A stretch of 64,000 bases of DNA, taken from NCBI RefSeq assembly GCF_000283515.1, contig NC_015976.1, positions 372,001-436,000 of the forward strand. The letters are read 5' to 3'. This document shows, in pieces, positions 10,225 to 19,341 of this stretch. The translations under genes and the position numbers were made by a program. This DNA is from Sphingobium sp. SYK-6. Its GTDB lineage: Bacteria; Pseudomonadota; Alphaproteobacteria; Sphingomonadales; Sphingomonadaceae. The first letter of the stretch is position 1. The number at the start of each line of letters is the position of its first letter. Under the pieces are notes generated by a model, which saw nothing but the letters and a program-made list of their open reading frames with translations, was not told where the DNA came from and made no database searches.

Positions 10225-11127
10225 ATGACGGTACCCGTGCGGGCGATCACGTGGATCGTCCTGCTGGCATCCGCGGGCAGCCCGGCAAAGGCCGAACTGC
10301 CGGCGCCGGTCCGGGCCATGCTGGATGCGGCCATCGCGAGCGGCAGCGAGGCGGACATCGCCAGCGTGGCGAAAGTGGCCAAGGTCGCAAATCCGGCGGA
10401 TGCGAAGGAAATAGACGCGATGGTCGCCAGCCATCGCCAGGCCGTCAAGCGGGCGGAGCTGGCGCACAAGCGCGAAGCGAGCACGTTCGAGGACTGGCAC
10501 GGCAATGGCGAACTGGGCGGTTCCACGACCACCGGCAATACCCGCAGCGCCGGCCTGAGCGCTGGTCTCACATTGACCAAGACCGGCATCAAGTGGCGCC
10601 ACAGGGTGCGGGCAACCACGGACTATCAACGCAATGACGGCGCGACCACCCGCAACCAGTGGATGGCCAGCTACGAGCCCAATTTCCAGCTGCGCGACAG
10701 CTTCTATCTCTTCGGCCTCGCCATGTACGAGAAGGACCGCTTCCAGGGCTTTTCCGATCGCACCACCGTGTCCGGCGGCTTCGGCTACCGCGCGGTGGAA
10801 ACCGACGATCTGAAGATCGATATCAAGGGCGGCCCCGCCTGGCGCGGCACGCATTGGCTTGACGACCCGGCGACCAACGAACTTGAGGGGCTGGCCGGCA
10901 CCGATCTGGTCTGGCGCCTCACGTCGCGCATCGAGATCAGCGACAATGCCCAGGCGATCTGGGGTGCGGACAACAGCACCTACAGCAATACCGCCGCCTT
11001 CACGGCGAAGCTCAACGGTTCGCTGTCCGGCCGCTTCTCCTATGCCGTGCGGCACGAGACCAATCCGCCGCCCGGCTCGGTGGCGACCGACACCATCACG
11101 CGCGCCACGCTGGTCTACGGCTTCTAA
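10225..11127 (+). CDS. DUF481 family outer-membrane protein (YdiY-like)
   Basis: 300 aa with an N-terminal signal peptide (hydrophobic WIVLLASAG, cleavage near AKA-E), a helical spacer of about 70 residues, then a region of alternating polar/nonpolar strands from FEDWHGNGELGGSTTTGNTR to the terminal TLVYGF. A final aromatic residue is typical of outer-membrane beta-barrels, and DUF481 proteins are predicted barrels. Function in the family is not established. The start at 10225 is preferred to the ATG at 10219 because the AGGAGG sits directly against the latter but about six bases from the former. Confidence 0.85.
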   Translation: MTVPVRAITWIVLLASAGSPAKAELPAPVRAMLDAAIASGSEADIASVAKVAKVANPADAKEIDAMVASHRQAVKRAELAHKREASTFEDWHGNGELGGSTTTGNTRSAGLSAGLTLTKTGIKWRHRVRATTDYQRNDGATTRNQWMASYEPNFQLRDSFYLFGLAMYEKDRFQGFSDRTTVSGGFGYRAVETDDLKIDIKGGPAWRGTHWLDDPATNELEGLAGTDLVWRLTSRIEISDNAQAIWGADNSTYSNTAAFTAKLNGSLSGRFSYAVRHETNPPPGSVATDTITRATLVYGF

Positions 11128-11239
11128 GCGCAGGGCGGTCGCCTTTCAGCTTTTCTGACTGACTGAACAGGCGCCCCGGTCAGTCCGGCCAGGGAGCCTC
11201 CCGAAGCCCCCCAGCCCGGCACGCGGAACGCTCAGGACC

Positions 11240-11578
11240 TCAGTTCCGGCCCCAGAACAGGAAGGCCACCGCCCCCATCAGGCACAGGAAGGCGCCGGCA
11301 TGCCGCCAGTTCACCGGCTCGCCGAGGTAGGTGACCATGAAGATGCCGAAGATACCGAGCGCGATGACTTCCTGCACGACCTTGAGCTGCCCGGCGCTCC
11401 AGCCGCTGGCATAGCCGAGGCGATTGGCGGGCACGGCGAAGCAATATTCGAACAGGGCAATGCCCCAGCTCATCAGGATGACCAGCAGCAGCGGGCGCGT
11501 CATGCCGCCCTTGAGATGCCAGTACCAGGCGAAGGTCATGAATATGTTCGAGACGAGCAGAAGCGCGATGGTCGGCAT
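11240..11578 (-). CDS. DMT-like small membrane protein (DUF486)
   Basis: 112 aa, four hydrophobic helices, with the family's features: TFAWYWHLK near the first helix, ILMSWGIALFEYCFAVPANRLGY in the middle, then QEVIALGIF and a final FLFWGRN. DUF486 proteins resemble half-size drug/metabolite transporters such as the SMR family; no substrate is known. It is downstream of, and on the same strand as, the MarR regulator but 87 bases away. Confidence 0.88.
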   Translation of the reverse strand: MPTIALLLVSNIFMTFAWYWHLKGGMTRPLLLVILMSWGIALFEYCFAVPANRLGYASGWSAGQLKVVQEVIALGIFGIFMVTYLGEPVNWRHAGAFLCLMGAVAFLFWGRN

Positions 11579-11665
11579 GGCGCCCTGAATGCCAGCAGGG
11601 CGGGGGAAACGCCATGGGGATGTGAGGCCAATCCGGCGCGGTGCGGCCGGGCGGCGGCGGGCGGT

Positions 11666-12208
11666 TCAGGTGCGCGCCACTCGCGCGAAGATCTGCCGGA
11701 GCGTTTGCGCGCATTGCTCAAGCTCCCGGTCGGAGAGGTCGGCCAGCATGGCGCGCCGCTCGCTGTCGAGGATCGGCTGGATCTTGTGGACCACGGCAAG
11801 GCCCGCCGGCGTGAGCGTCACCAGCTTGGAGCGGCCGTCGCGCGGATTGTCCCGTCGCTCGATGAGGCCGTCCGCCGCCAGGCCCTCCACCACGCGGACG
11901 AGGGTGGGCCACTGCACGAGCAGCCGCTGGCCAAGATCGGTCAGCGTCACCGGCTGCGGGCCGAACGCGATCGTGAACAGCGCCTGCCAGCGCGCCCGGC
12001 TCTGCCCCGTCTCGGCGCGCAGCCGGTTGTCGATATGTGTGACCCACGAGCGGCCGGACATCACGAGCAGGCGCGACAGGCGATACTCCCGGTCGAGCCG
12101 CTCGCCCACGGGATAGAAATCATTGTAGAAGCACGCCCAGTCGTCGAAATCGCTGATGGTGGCCCGCGCTTCGCTGTCCGTCTTCTTCATACCCCCGTCA
12201 GCAGCCAT
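11666..12208 (-). CDS. MarR family transcriptional regulator
   Basis: About 180 aa. The winged helix-turn-helix is clear: ARWQALFTIA, then TLTDLGQRLLVQWPTLVRVVEGL as helix-turn-helix, and the wing RRDNPRDGRSKLVTLT with the conserved D-x-R motif. The N-terminal 40 residues are longer than in most MarR proteins. The start at 12208 (MAADGG) has GGAGAGG just upstream; MKKTDS six codons on is an alternative. It diverges from sufE across 129 bases. The ligand and targets are not evident. Confidence 0.9.
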   Translation of the reverse strand: MAADGGMKKTDSEARATISDFDDWACFYNDFYPVGERLDREYRLSRLLVMSGRSWVTHIDNRLRAETGQSRARWQALFTIAFGPQPVTLTDLGQRLLVQWPTLVRVVEGLAADGLIERRDNPRDGRSKLVTLTPAGLAVVHKIQPILDSERRAMLADLSDRELEQCAQTLRQIFARVART

Positions 12209-12337
12209 GCCCTCTCCGTCCCAGTCGTTAATCCTACCCTTGTAGACGGTTGCGGCGAGAAAGGAACGGCTGTTCGTGGACTGGCTGTGGCCGGGTGCGC
12301 GCCACTTCCCGCTGGCCTCGCCGCGCGCGGCGCCTAT

Positions 12338-12775
12338 ATGGAGCGCATGACCAGTCCCACGTTCCGGCAGATCCTGGAAGATTACGAACTCCTCGAAGGC
12401 GACGAGCGCTATCGCCTGCTGATCGACCTTGGCCGCGCGCTCGAGCCCATGCCGGACGCGCTGAAGACCGACGCGACGCTGGTGCGCGGCTGCTCTGCCG
12501 CTGTGTGGGTCTACCCCACCCGGCGCGAGGACGGCGCGCTGCATTTCCTGGCGGACAGCAATGCCGCGATCACCAAGGGTATCATCGCGCTGGTGCTGCT
12601 CGCCGTGCAGGACCGCATGCCGGCCGAGGTGGCGGCGGCCGACATCGAAGGCGCGCTGGCGCCCTTCGATCTCAAGCGCCAGCTTTCCTCCAACCGCACG
12701 CAGGGCCTGCCCAACATGATCGCGCTGATCCGCGAGACGGCCACGCGGCTGGCGGCCGGCGAACAGGGCTCGTAA
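12338..12775 (+). CDS. sufE: SufE family cysteine desulfurase sulfur acceptor
   Basis: 145 aa. SufE takes persulfide sulfur from the desulfurase SufS and hands it to the SufBCD scaffold for Fe-S cluster assembly. The acceptor Cys lies in VRGCSAAVWV; the C-terminal half has the characteristic FDLKRQLSSNRTQGLPNMI. The start could be either ATG of MERMTSP; the first is used. It stands apart from any suf operon, which is common in alphaproteobacteria, and diverges from the MarR gene. Confidence 0.92.
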   Translation: MERMTSPTFRQILEDYELLEGDERYRLLIDLGRALEPMPDALKTDATLVRGCSAAVWVYPTRREDGALHFLADSNAAITKGIIALVLLAVQDRMPAEVAAADIEGALAPFDLKRQLSSNRTQGLPNMIALIRETATRLAAGEQGS

Positions 12776-12845
12776 CGGGGCATCGTCCTGCCGCTTGGCG
12801 GACGCGATGCGCGAACGGCGCCCGTTCCGATATGCCTGCCCTGTC

Positions 12846-14234
12846 TCAGGGCGCCGGGGGTGCCGGCATCATTTCCCCGCCCAGCGCGCGGTAGAGCGTG
12901 ACGCGGTTGCCGGCCGCTTCCAGCAGCGAGGCGACGAGCGTGCGCCGGGCAGTGTAGAGGCTGCGCTGGGCATCGAGCGCGGCGAGGAAGCTGTCGATGC
13001 CGCCGCGATAGCGCGCGTCGACCAGATAGGCGGCATCCTCGCTGGCCTGCACGCGCAGCCGGTCCGCGCCGAGCTGGTCGTCGATGGTCGCCTGCCGCGC
13101 CAGCGCGTCGGCCACTTCCCGATAGGCGGTCTGGATCGCCTTCTCATAAGCCGCGAGCAGTGCATCCCGCTGGGCCTGGCTGGCGGCGACGCCCGCGCGC
13201 GCCGCGCCGCCCTGGAAGATCGGCCATGTGATCCCGGCCGCCCCCTGCTGAAGCTGCGTGCCGCCGCTGCCGAACAGGCCATCCAGCGAGGAGCCGACGA
13301 GGCCGAACAGCGCGCCGAGCGTCACGCGCGGGAACAGCGCCGCGCGGGCCGCGCCGATCTGCGCATTGGCGGCGCGCAGGTCATGCTCGGCGGCCATGAT
13401 GTCCGGACGGCGCAGCAGCACTTCGCTGCTCGTGCCGGGCAAAGGCGCGTCGATCGTCTCGCCCGCTTCCTCGATGCCGCCGGGCAGCAGGGCAGGATCG
13501 ACCGGGGCGCCCACGAGCAGGGCAAGGAGATTGCGGTCCTGCGCGATCGCGGTCGTGTACCGCGCCATGTCGGACTGGGCCGTGGCGAGGATGGTCTGCG
13601 CCTGCCGCAGGTCGCTGCGCGGCGCGATGCCGCTCGCGAGCCGCGCCTGCGTGAGCGCTTCGGTCCGCTGCGCCGTCTCCGCCGTCAGCCGGCTGATCTC
13701 CAGCAGGCTCGCATCGGCCGCATGGGTGAGCCATGCCTGCGCGATGTCGCCGATCAGCGCGAGCCGCACCGCCTGCGCGTCCGCCGCCGTCGCGAGATAG
13801 TTTTCGCGCGCGGCATCGGTGAGCGAGCGGATGCGCCCGAACAGATCGATCTCATAAGCGGTGACCGACAGATCGGCGGTGGCGGTCGTCCGCGTCTCGC
13901 CGCCGGCCTGGTTGCCGCGCACCACATCGGCGCCCGCATCGAGCTGCGGGAAGAGATCGGCGCGCTGGATGCGGAACTGGGCGCGGGCCCGGGCGACATT
14001 GGCGGCGGCCTGCCGCAGATCGCGATTATTCTCCAGGGCGATGTCGATCAGCGCGATCAGCCGCGGATCGCGGAACAGCGTGCGGTAATCGGCGGCGGGA
14101 AGGCCGGCCTGATCCGCCAGCGCGGCCGCGTCCCCGGGCCATTGCGCCTGCACCGGCGCCGCCGGGCGCTCATAGGCCGGGGCGAGCGAGCAGCCGGCGA
14201 GCAGGCAGGCCGCCAGTGGCAGGGCGCGGCGCAT
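12846..14234 (-). CDS. RND efflux outer-membrane channel lipoprotein (OprM/NodT type)
   Basis: 462 aa with lipobox LLAGC (Cys near residue 14) and the duplicated outer-membrane efflux pattern: long helical runs (LIDIALENNRDLRQAAANVARARA, then a second copy with VREVADALARQ-like heptads) and a short YxxGxxxFLxxLDAQRSLY motif near the end. Forms the trimeric exit duct of the pump. The ATG at 14234 is chosen: GGAAGGAG lies eight bases upstream; a GTG at 14240 would overlap the pump stop codon by four bases. Third gene of the operon. Confidence 0.95.
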   Translation of the reverse strand: MRRALPLAACLLAGCSLAPAYERPAAPVQAQWPGDAAALADQAGLPAADYRTLFRDPRLIALIDIALENNRDLRQAAANVARARAQFRIQRADLFPQLDAGADVVRGNQAGGETRTTATADLSVTAYEIDLFGRIRSLTDAARENYLATAADAQAVRLALIGDIAQAWLTHAADASLLEISRLTAETAQRTEALTQARLASGIAPRSDLRQAQTILATAQSDMARYTTAIAQDRNLLALLVGAPVDPALLPGGIEEAGETIDAPLPGTSSEVLLRRPDIMAAEHDLRAANAQIGAARAALFPRVTLGALFGLVGSSLDGLFGSGGTQLQQGAAGITWPIFQGGAARAGVAASQAQRDALLAAYEKAIQTAYREVADALARQATIDDQLGADRLRVQASEDAAYLVDARYRGGIDSFLAALDAQRSLYTARRTLVASLLEAAGNRVTLYRALGGEMMPAPPAP

Positions 14235-14236
14235 GC

Positions 14237-17200
14237 TCACGGCTCCTTCCGTCCGGCGCGCCGCGCCACGATCCGTTCGCTGATCCGCTGGAGGGTGTCG
14301 CGCGTCAGGCGGCGCACGATCACGAAGAACAGCGGAATGTAGAAGATGGCGAGGACCGTCGCGGTCAGCATCCCGCCGATGACTGCCGTGCCGATCGCGA
14401 TGCGGCCATTGGCGCCCGCGCCGGTGGAGACGGCCAGCGGCAGCACGCCGAAGATGAAGGCGAAGCTGGTCATGAGGATCGGCCGCAGGCGGCGCCGCGC
14501 GGCTTCCGCCGCCGCATCGATGATCCGCATGCCCCGCTTCTCCGCCTGCTCGGCGAACTCGATCATCAGGATCGCGTTCTTGGCGGCAAGGCCCATGGTG
14601 GTGAGCAGGCCGATCTGCAGGAAAATGTCATTGATGAGGCCGCGCAGGGTCACCGCGAGGACGGCGCCCACAAGGCCCAGCGGCACGATGAGCAGCACCG
14701 CGATGGGAATGCTCCAGCTCTCGTAGAGCGCGGCCAGGAACAGGAAGACGACCAGCAGCGAGAGCGCGTAGAGCAACGGCCCCTGCCCCTGCAGCAGCCG
14801 CTCCTGATAGGAGAGGCCGGAGAAGGCGAGGCCGATCCCGGGGATGTCCTCCACATGCTGCTCGATCCGCCGCATGGCCTCGCCCGAACTGTAGCCCGGC
14901 GCGGCCTGGCCGAGCAGCTGGTAGGAGGGAATGCCGTTGAAGCGCGAGAGGCTGGGCGGCGTCATCGACCAGCTCAGCGTCGCGAAGGACGCGAAGGGCG
15001 TCATCTGGCCATTGCCGCCACGCACATGCCACTGGCCCAGATCCTCGGGCTTGGCGCGATAAGGCGCATCGCCCTGCACATAGACGCGCTTCACGCGGCC
15101 ACGATCGACGAAATCGTTGATGTAGCGGCCGCCCCATGCGGAGGAGAGGGTGAGATTGACATCGCTCTGGTTGAGGCCAAGCGCCGCCAGCTTCTGATGA
15201 TCCACGTCGACGCGCAAGGCGGCCTGATCGGGCAGTTCCTGCAGGCGGACGGCGGCCAGCTCCGGGTCCGCCCGCGCGGCGGCCACGACCTTGTCCCGCG
15301 CCGCGGCGAAATCGGCCGCGCTCAGATTGCCGGTATTGAGGATCTGCGCCTCGAAGCCGGTGGATTGGCCAAGGCCCGGAATAGCGGGGGGCGTCAGCGC
15401 GAAGATCTGCGCATCGCGCAGGCCCGAGAGGGCGCCGCTGGCGCGCCGCGAGACGGCTTCGGCCGTGTTCTCCGGTCCCGGCCGCTCTTCCCACGGCTTG
15501 AACATGATGAAGCCCCGGCCGACATTCTGGCCGATGGCGCCGCCCGGGCCCGAGGTGCCCGCGACCGTGAACAGCGTCGCGACGGTGCCGCTCTCATGCT
15601 CCGCGAAATAATCCTCCACCACCTTCTGCACCTCGGCCGTGCGGTTGATGGTGGCGCCGGTCGGGAGCTGGAAGCTGACGATGCCCACGCCCTGATCCTC
15701 ATTGGGCAGGAAGCCGGTGGGCAGGCGCTGGAACATGACGACGAGCAGCAGCACCACCAGTGCATAGATGGCCAGCGAGAGGCCCCGCCGGTCCACGATC
15801 TTGCGGACGGCCGCCACATAATGGTCGATGCCCCGGTCGAACCGGCTGTTGAAGCCGTCGCGCGCCCGCAGGAGCCAGCCGTGAACGCGCGGCAGGCGGC
15901 GTTCCATCCAGCTCCTGTCACCCTCCCGGATGGCGTCGCTCTCCCGGTGGGGCTTGAGCAGATGCGCCGTGAGCGCGGGGGAAAGAATGATCGCGACGAA
16001 GACCGAAAGGATCATCGCCGAGACGATGGTGATCGCGAACTGGCGGTAGATCACGCCGGTCGACCCGCCGAAGAGCGCCATGGGCATGAACACGGCGGAC
16101 AGGACCAGCGCGATGGCGATCAGCGCCATGGTGATCTCGCGCATCGAGCGGATCGTCGCTTCCCGGGCCGTCATGCCGGGATTCTCCGCCATCAGCCGCT
16201 CGACATTCTCGACCACGACGATGGCGTCGTCGACGAGCAGGCCGATCGAGAGCACCAGCCCGAACAGGGTGAGCGTGTTGATCGTGAAACCCGCGACATA
16301 CAGCACCCCGAAGGTGCCGAGCAGCACCACCGGCACGGCGATGGTGGGAATGAGCGTCGCGCGCCAGTTCTGCAGGAACACGAACATCACGATCACCACG
16401 AGGATGATCGCCTCGATCAGCGTCTTGGTGACTTCCGAGATGGAGAGCTTGATGAAGGCCGTCGTGTCCTGCGCGAAGCCATATTCGAAGCCCTCGGGGA
16501 AGGTGTCGGACAGCTCGGCGACGCGCGCCTTGATGAGCTCCGCGGTGGTGAGCGCGTCCGCCCCGGGCGCGAGCATGAACGCCACGCCCGCGCCGGGATG
16601 GCCGTTCACATGGATGGTGACGGTATAGTTGTCCGCCCCGATCTCGACGCGCGCGACATCGCCCAGGCGCACGGTCGCGCCGGTCGGCAGCGTCTTGACC
16701 ACGATGTCGCGGAACTGCTCGGGCGTCTGCAGCCGCGCCTGCGCCGTCACATTGACGTTGAGATACTGGTCCGGCGCGGACGGCTCCGCGCCGAGCTGGC
16801 CGGCCGCGACTTCCGTATTCTGCGCCTGGATCGCGGCGATCACGTCGCCGGGCATGAGCTGGAAGCTCGTCAACCGCTCCGGGTTCAGCCAGATGCGCAT
16901 GGCATTGGGCGAGCCGAACACATTGACGTTGCCCACGCCCGGCACGCGGCTCAGCGTATCCTGCAGGTTCGAGGAGAGATAATCCGAGACCTGCTGCGCG
17001 GACATGCGGTTGGACGCATCGTAGAAGCCCACGATGAGCAGCATGTCCGAATTGGCCTTGCGGACCTGCACGCCGCTCTGCTGCACTTGCTGGGGCAAGC
17101 GCGCGATGACCGACTGGAGCTGGTTCTGGACCTGCACCTGCGCGATGTCCGGGTCCGTGCCCTTGTCGAACGTGGCGGTGATGTTGGCGCGCCCGCGCGC

Positions 17201-17452
17201 GTCCGATGACGAGGTGAAGTAGAGCAGGCCGTCGATGCCGTTGAGCGACTGCTCGATGACCTGCGTCACGCTGTTCTGCACCGCCTCGGCCGATGCGCCC
17301 GGATAATTGGCGCTGATGCTCACCTGCGGCGGCGCGATGTCCGGATATTGCGCGATCGGCAGCGAATAGATCGCGCCGATGCCGGAGAGCATCACGATCG
17401 TGGCGAGGACCCAGGCCAGGATGGGCCTGTCGATGAAGATGCGGGAGAGCAT
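14237..17452 (-). CDS. RND efflux pump inner-membrane transporter (HAE1/AcrB-MexB type)
   Basis: 1071 aa, full size. Twelve membrane helices and two large periplasmic loops are expected. Proton relay residues are visible: the Asp pair in GLLVDDAIVVVENVERLM and the Lys in GLAAKNAILMIEF. N-terminus FIDRPILAWVLATIVMLSG is the family hallmark. Drives drug or solvent export by proton antiport with the adaptor and channel encoded on either side. It begins six bases after the adaptor gene ends, so translation is probably coupled. Substrate cannot be told from sequence. Confidence 0.97.
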   Translation of the reverse strand: MLSRIFIDRPILAWVLATIVMLSGIGAIYSLPIAQYPDIAPPQVSISANYPGASAEAVQNSVTQVIEQSLNGIDGLLYFTSSSDARGRANITATFDKGTDPDIAQVQVQNQLQSVIARLPQQVQQSGVQVRKANSDMLLIVGFYDASNRMSAQQVSDYLSSNLQDTLSRVPGVGNVNVFGSPNAMRIWLNPERLTSFQLMPGDVIAAIQAQNTEVAAGQLGAEPSAPDQYLNVNVTAQARLQTPEQFRDIVVKTLPTGATVRLGDVARVEIGADNYTVTIHVNGHPGAGVAFMLAPGADALTTAELIKARVAELSDTFPEGFEYGFAQDTTAFIKLSISEVTKTLIEAIILVVIVMFVFLQNWRATLIPTIAVPVVLLGTFGVLYVAGFTINTLTLFGLVLSIGLLVDDAIVVVENVERLMAENPGMTAREATIRSMREITMALIAIALVLSAVFMPMALFGGSTGVIYRQFAITIVSAMILSVFVAIILSPALTAHLLKPHRESDAIREGDRSWMERRLPRVHGWLLRARDGFNSRFDRGIDHYVAAVRKIVDRRGLSLAIYALVVLLLVVMFQRLPTGFLPNEDQGVGIVSFQLPTGATINRTAEVQKVVEDYFAEHESGTVATLFTVAGTSGPGGAIGQNVGRGFIMFKPWEERPGPENTAEAVSRRASGALSGLRDAQIFALTPPAIPGLGQSTGFEAQILNTGNLSAADFAAARDKVVAAARADPELAAVRLQELPDQAALRVDVDHQKLAALGLNQSDVNLTLSSAWGGRYINDFVDRGRVKRVYVQGDAPYRAKPEDLGQWHVRGGNGQMTPFASFATLSWSMTPPSLSRFNGIPSYQLLGQAAPGYSSGEAMRRIEQHVEDIPGIGLAFSGLSYQERLLQGQGPLLYALSLLVVFLFLAALYESWSIPIAVLLIVPLGLVGAVLAVTLRGLINDIFLQIGLLTTMGLAAKNAILMIEFAEQAEKRGMRIIDAAAEAARRRLRPILMTSFAFIFGVLPLAVSTGAGANGRIAIGTAVIGGMLTATVLAIFYIPLFFVIVRRLTRDTLQRISERIVARRAGRKEP

Positions 17453-17458
17453 GGCCGC

Positions 17459-18634
17459 TCAGCCCCCGGCGCGCGCGGGCGCCACCGGTTGCGGGGCATC
17501 CGCCGGCACGGCCCGGATATCCTGCCCGGGGCGCAGGTCGCCGGTGCCCTGCACGATCACGCGGTCGCCGGCCTTCAGGCCGTCCGTGACGACCCAGTTG
17601 GCGCCGAGCGTGCGTGGCGCCTGCACCGAGCGCGCCTCGGCCTTGTTGTCCCGCCCGGCGATGAACAGGCGGGCGCCGCCCTTGCCGTCCCGCGTGACGG
17701 CCGCCTGCGGCACGAGGAAGGCGCCGCGATCCACGGCCTGGGCGAAGCGCGCCCGCACGAACATGCCGGGCAGCAGCAGGCCATCGGGATTGGAGAAGCG
17801 CGCGCGCAGCGTCACCGTGCCGGTGGCGGGATCGACAAGCGTCTCGGAGAACTGGACGCGTCCGACGCCTTCATATTCGCTGCCGTCCTCCAGCAGGAGG
17901 CGCACGTCCGCCGAGGAGGGCGAGGCGCCGCCGCGCGCCAGCAGCCGCCGCAGCGCGAGCAGATTGCCGGCGCTCTGCTGGATATCCACGAAGATCGGAT
18001 CGAGCTGGTTGATGACCGCCAGCGCAGTGGCCTGATTGCTGGTGGCGAGCCCGCCGGGCGTGACCAGCGAACGGCCGATCCGGCCACTGATGGGGGCAGG
18101 CACGGTGGTGAAGCGCAGATTGATGCGCGCCGTCTCCAGCGCCGCCCGCCGCTGCGCCACGGCCGCTTCGGCCTGCTCGGCCGCGGCGACGGCATTGGTA
18201 TAGTCCTGCTCGCTGATCGCCTGGATCACGACCAGCGGCTTGTAGCGCTCCGCAAGTGCGCGTGCCGCTTGTGCGCTCGCTTGCGCGCTCGCCAGATTGG
18301 CCTGCGCTTCGGCTGCCGTGGCGCGATAGGGCGCGGGATCGATCTGGTAGAGCGGCTCGCCCGCGCGCACGAGCGCGCCCTCGGTGAAGAGGCGGCGCAG
18401 GATCACGCCGGAGATCTGCGGCCGCACTTCCGAGGTGAGATAGGCGTTCACGCGCCCCGCCAGCACGGTCTCGAGCGGTACATCCTGCGGCTGGACGACC
18501 ACGAAACCGACAGTCTTCTGGCCCGGGCCACCGGCGCCGGGTTGCTGTTGCTTGCCGCCGCTGCCGCAGGCCGACAGCGCGACCAGCAAGGCGCTCGACA
18601 GAGTGATCGCCATCCATCGGGGTCGATAAGGCAA
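17459..18634 (-). CDS. RND efflux periplasmic adaptor (AcrA/MexA type)
   Basis: 391 aa lipoprotein with lipobox VALSAC. Domains in order: lipoyl half (RVNAYLTSEVRPQISGVI), a coiled-coil hairpin rich in Ala/Glu (about residues 100-165), the second lipoyl half (APISGRIGRSLVTPGG), the beta-barrel (LRARFSNPDGLLLPGMFV) and membrane-proximal domain. First gene of the adaptor-pump-channel operon. The palindrome 50 bases upstream is likely its operator. Confidence 0.96.
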   Translation of the reverse strand: MPYRPRWMAITLSSALLVALSACGSGGKQQQPGAGGPGQKTVGFVVVQPQDVPLETVLAGRVNAYLTSEVRPQISGVILRRLFTEGALVRAGEPLYQIDPAPYRATAAEAQANLASAQASAQAARALAERYKPLVVIQAISEQDYTNAVAAAEQAEAAVAQRRAALETARINLRFTTVPAPISGRIGRSLVTPGGLATSNQATALAVINQLDPIFVDIQQSAGNLLALRRLLARGGASPSSADVRLLLEDGSEYEGVGRVQFSETLVDPATGTVTLRARFSNPDGLLLPGMFVRARFAQAVDRGAFLVPQAAVTRDGKGGARLFIAGRDNKAEARSVQAPRTLGANWVVTDGLKAGDRVIVQGTGDLRPGQDIRAVPADAPQPVAPARAGG

Positions 18635-18683
18635 GGCGTTGGATCCGATGCTGAAATGGCGCGGTGGGGCTCGGCCTGAATTC

Positions 18684-18697
18684 CTACCGAACGGTAG
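18684..18697. promoter_or_regulatory. TetR-type operator upstream of the RND operon
   Basis: CTACCG-AA-CGGTAG is a perfect 6+6 inverted repeat, 50 bases upstream of the adaptor start codon. TACCG/CGGTA half-sites are typical of TetR-family repressors that control RND pumps (family knowledge). No tetR gene lies beside the operon, so the repressor would be encoded elsewhere. Confidence 0.6.
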
Positions 18698-18846
18698 ACG
18701 ATGTCAAGTCCTCGAAAAGGCTATGGGGAAAATCCGGGGCGCCATTTCGAGCCCGGCGGGTTTTGTGCCTATAAGGAGCGCGACTCGACCGGGCCGTCAA
18801 TGCGGGCGGCAACGGGACGAGCGAGAGGTGAAGGAGGCAAGGCGCG

Positions 18847-19341
18847 TTGATCGATCCGAAGCATTTCCGCGATGTGATGAGCAGCTATCCGACAGGCGTG
18901 TGCGTGGTGACCGCCACCGCTGATACGGGGGAGCGCTGGGGGCTTGCCGTCGGCTCGTTCACGGCGATTTCGCTCGATCCGCCGCTCGTGGGCTTCCTGC
19001 CGGACAAGCGCTCGCGCAGCTGGGAGCAGATCGCGGGCGTGGGGCGGTTCTGCGTCAATGTGCTGGGCAGCGAGCAGCTCGACGAGTGCCGCCGCTTCGC
19101 CTCGCGCCATGACGACAAGTTCGACGGCATGGCGCATGGCCACAGCCCGGGCGGCCATCCGTTGCTCGACGATGCGCTCGCCTGGATCGATTGCGACGTG
19201 GCCGAAGTGGTGGAGCTGGGCGATCATCTGCTCGTCGTCGGCGCCGTGCGCGCCATGGAGCGGCGGGACGGCGGCGCGCCCCTGATCTTCTATCGCGGCG
19301 GCTATCACACGCTCGCGGGACTGGGCGAGGAAACCGCCTGA
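18847..19341 (+). CDS. Flavin reductase-like, FMN-binding split-barrel protein
   Basis: 164 aa, the size of flavin reductase-like proteins that act as the small subunit of two-component flavin monooxygenases. Signatures: MSSYPTGVCVVTA at the N-terminus, TAISLDPPLVGF, RFCVNVLGSEQ and the C-terminal YRGGYHTL. Likely uses NAD(P)H to reduce FMN, but no oxygenase partner is adjacent. A TTG start is used, with GGAGG about ten bases upstream. Its 3' end overlaps the convergent HExxH gene by 37 bases. Confidence 0.88.
   Translation: MIDPKHFRDVMSSYPTGVCVVTATADTGERWGLAVGSFTAISLDPPLVGFLPDKRSRSWEQIAGVGRFCVNVLGSEQLDECRRFASRHDDKFDGMAHGHSPGGHPLLDDALAWIDCDVAEVVELGDHLLVVGAVRAMERRDGGAPLIFYRGGYHTLAGLGEETA

Noticed and set aside
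14216..17209. 997-codon plus-strand ORF opposite the RND pump
   Set aside because: Extreme His/Arg/Asp content of a shadow frame; the minus strand encodes a full RND transporter.
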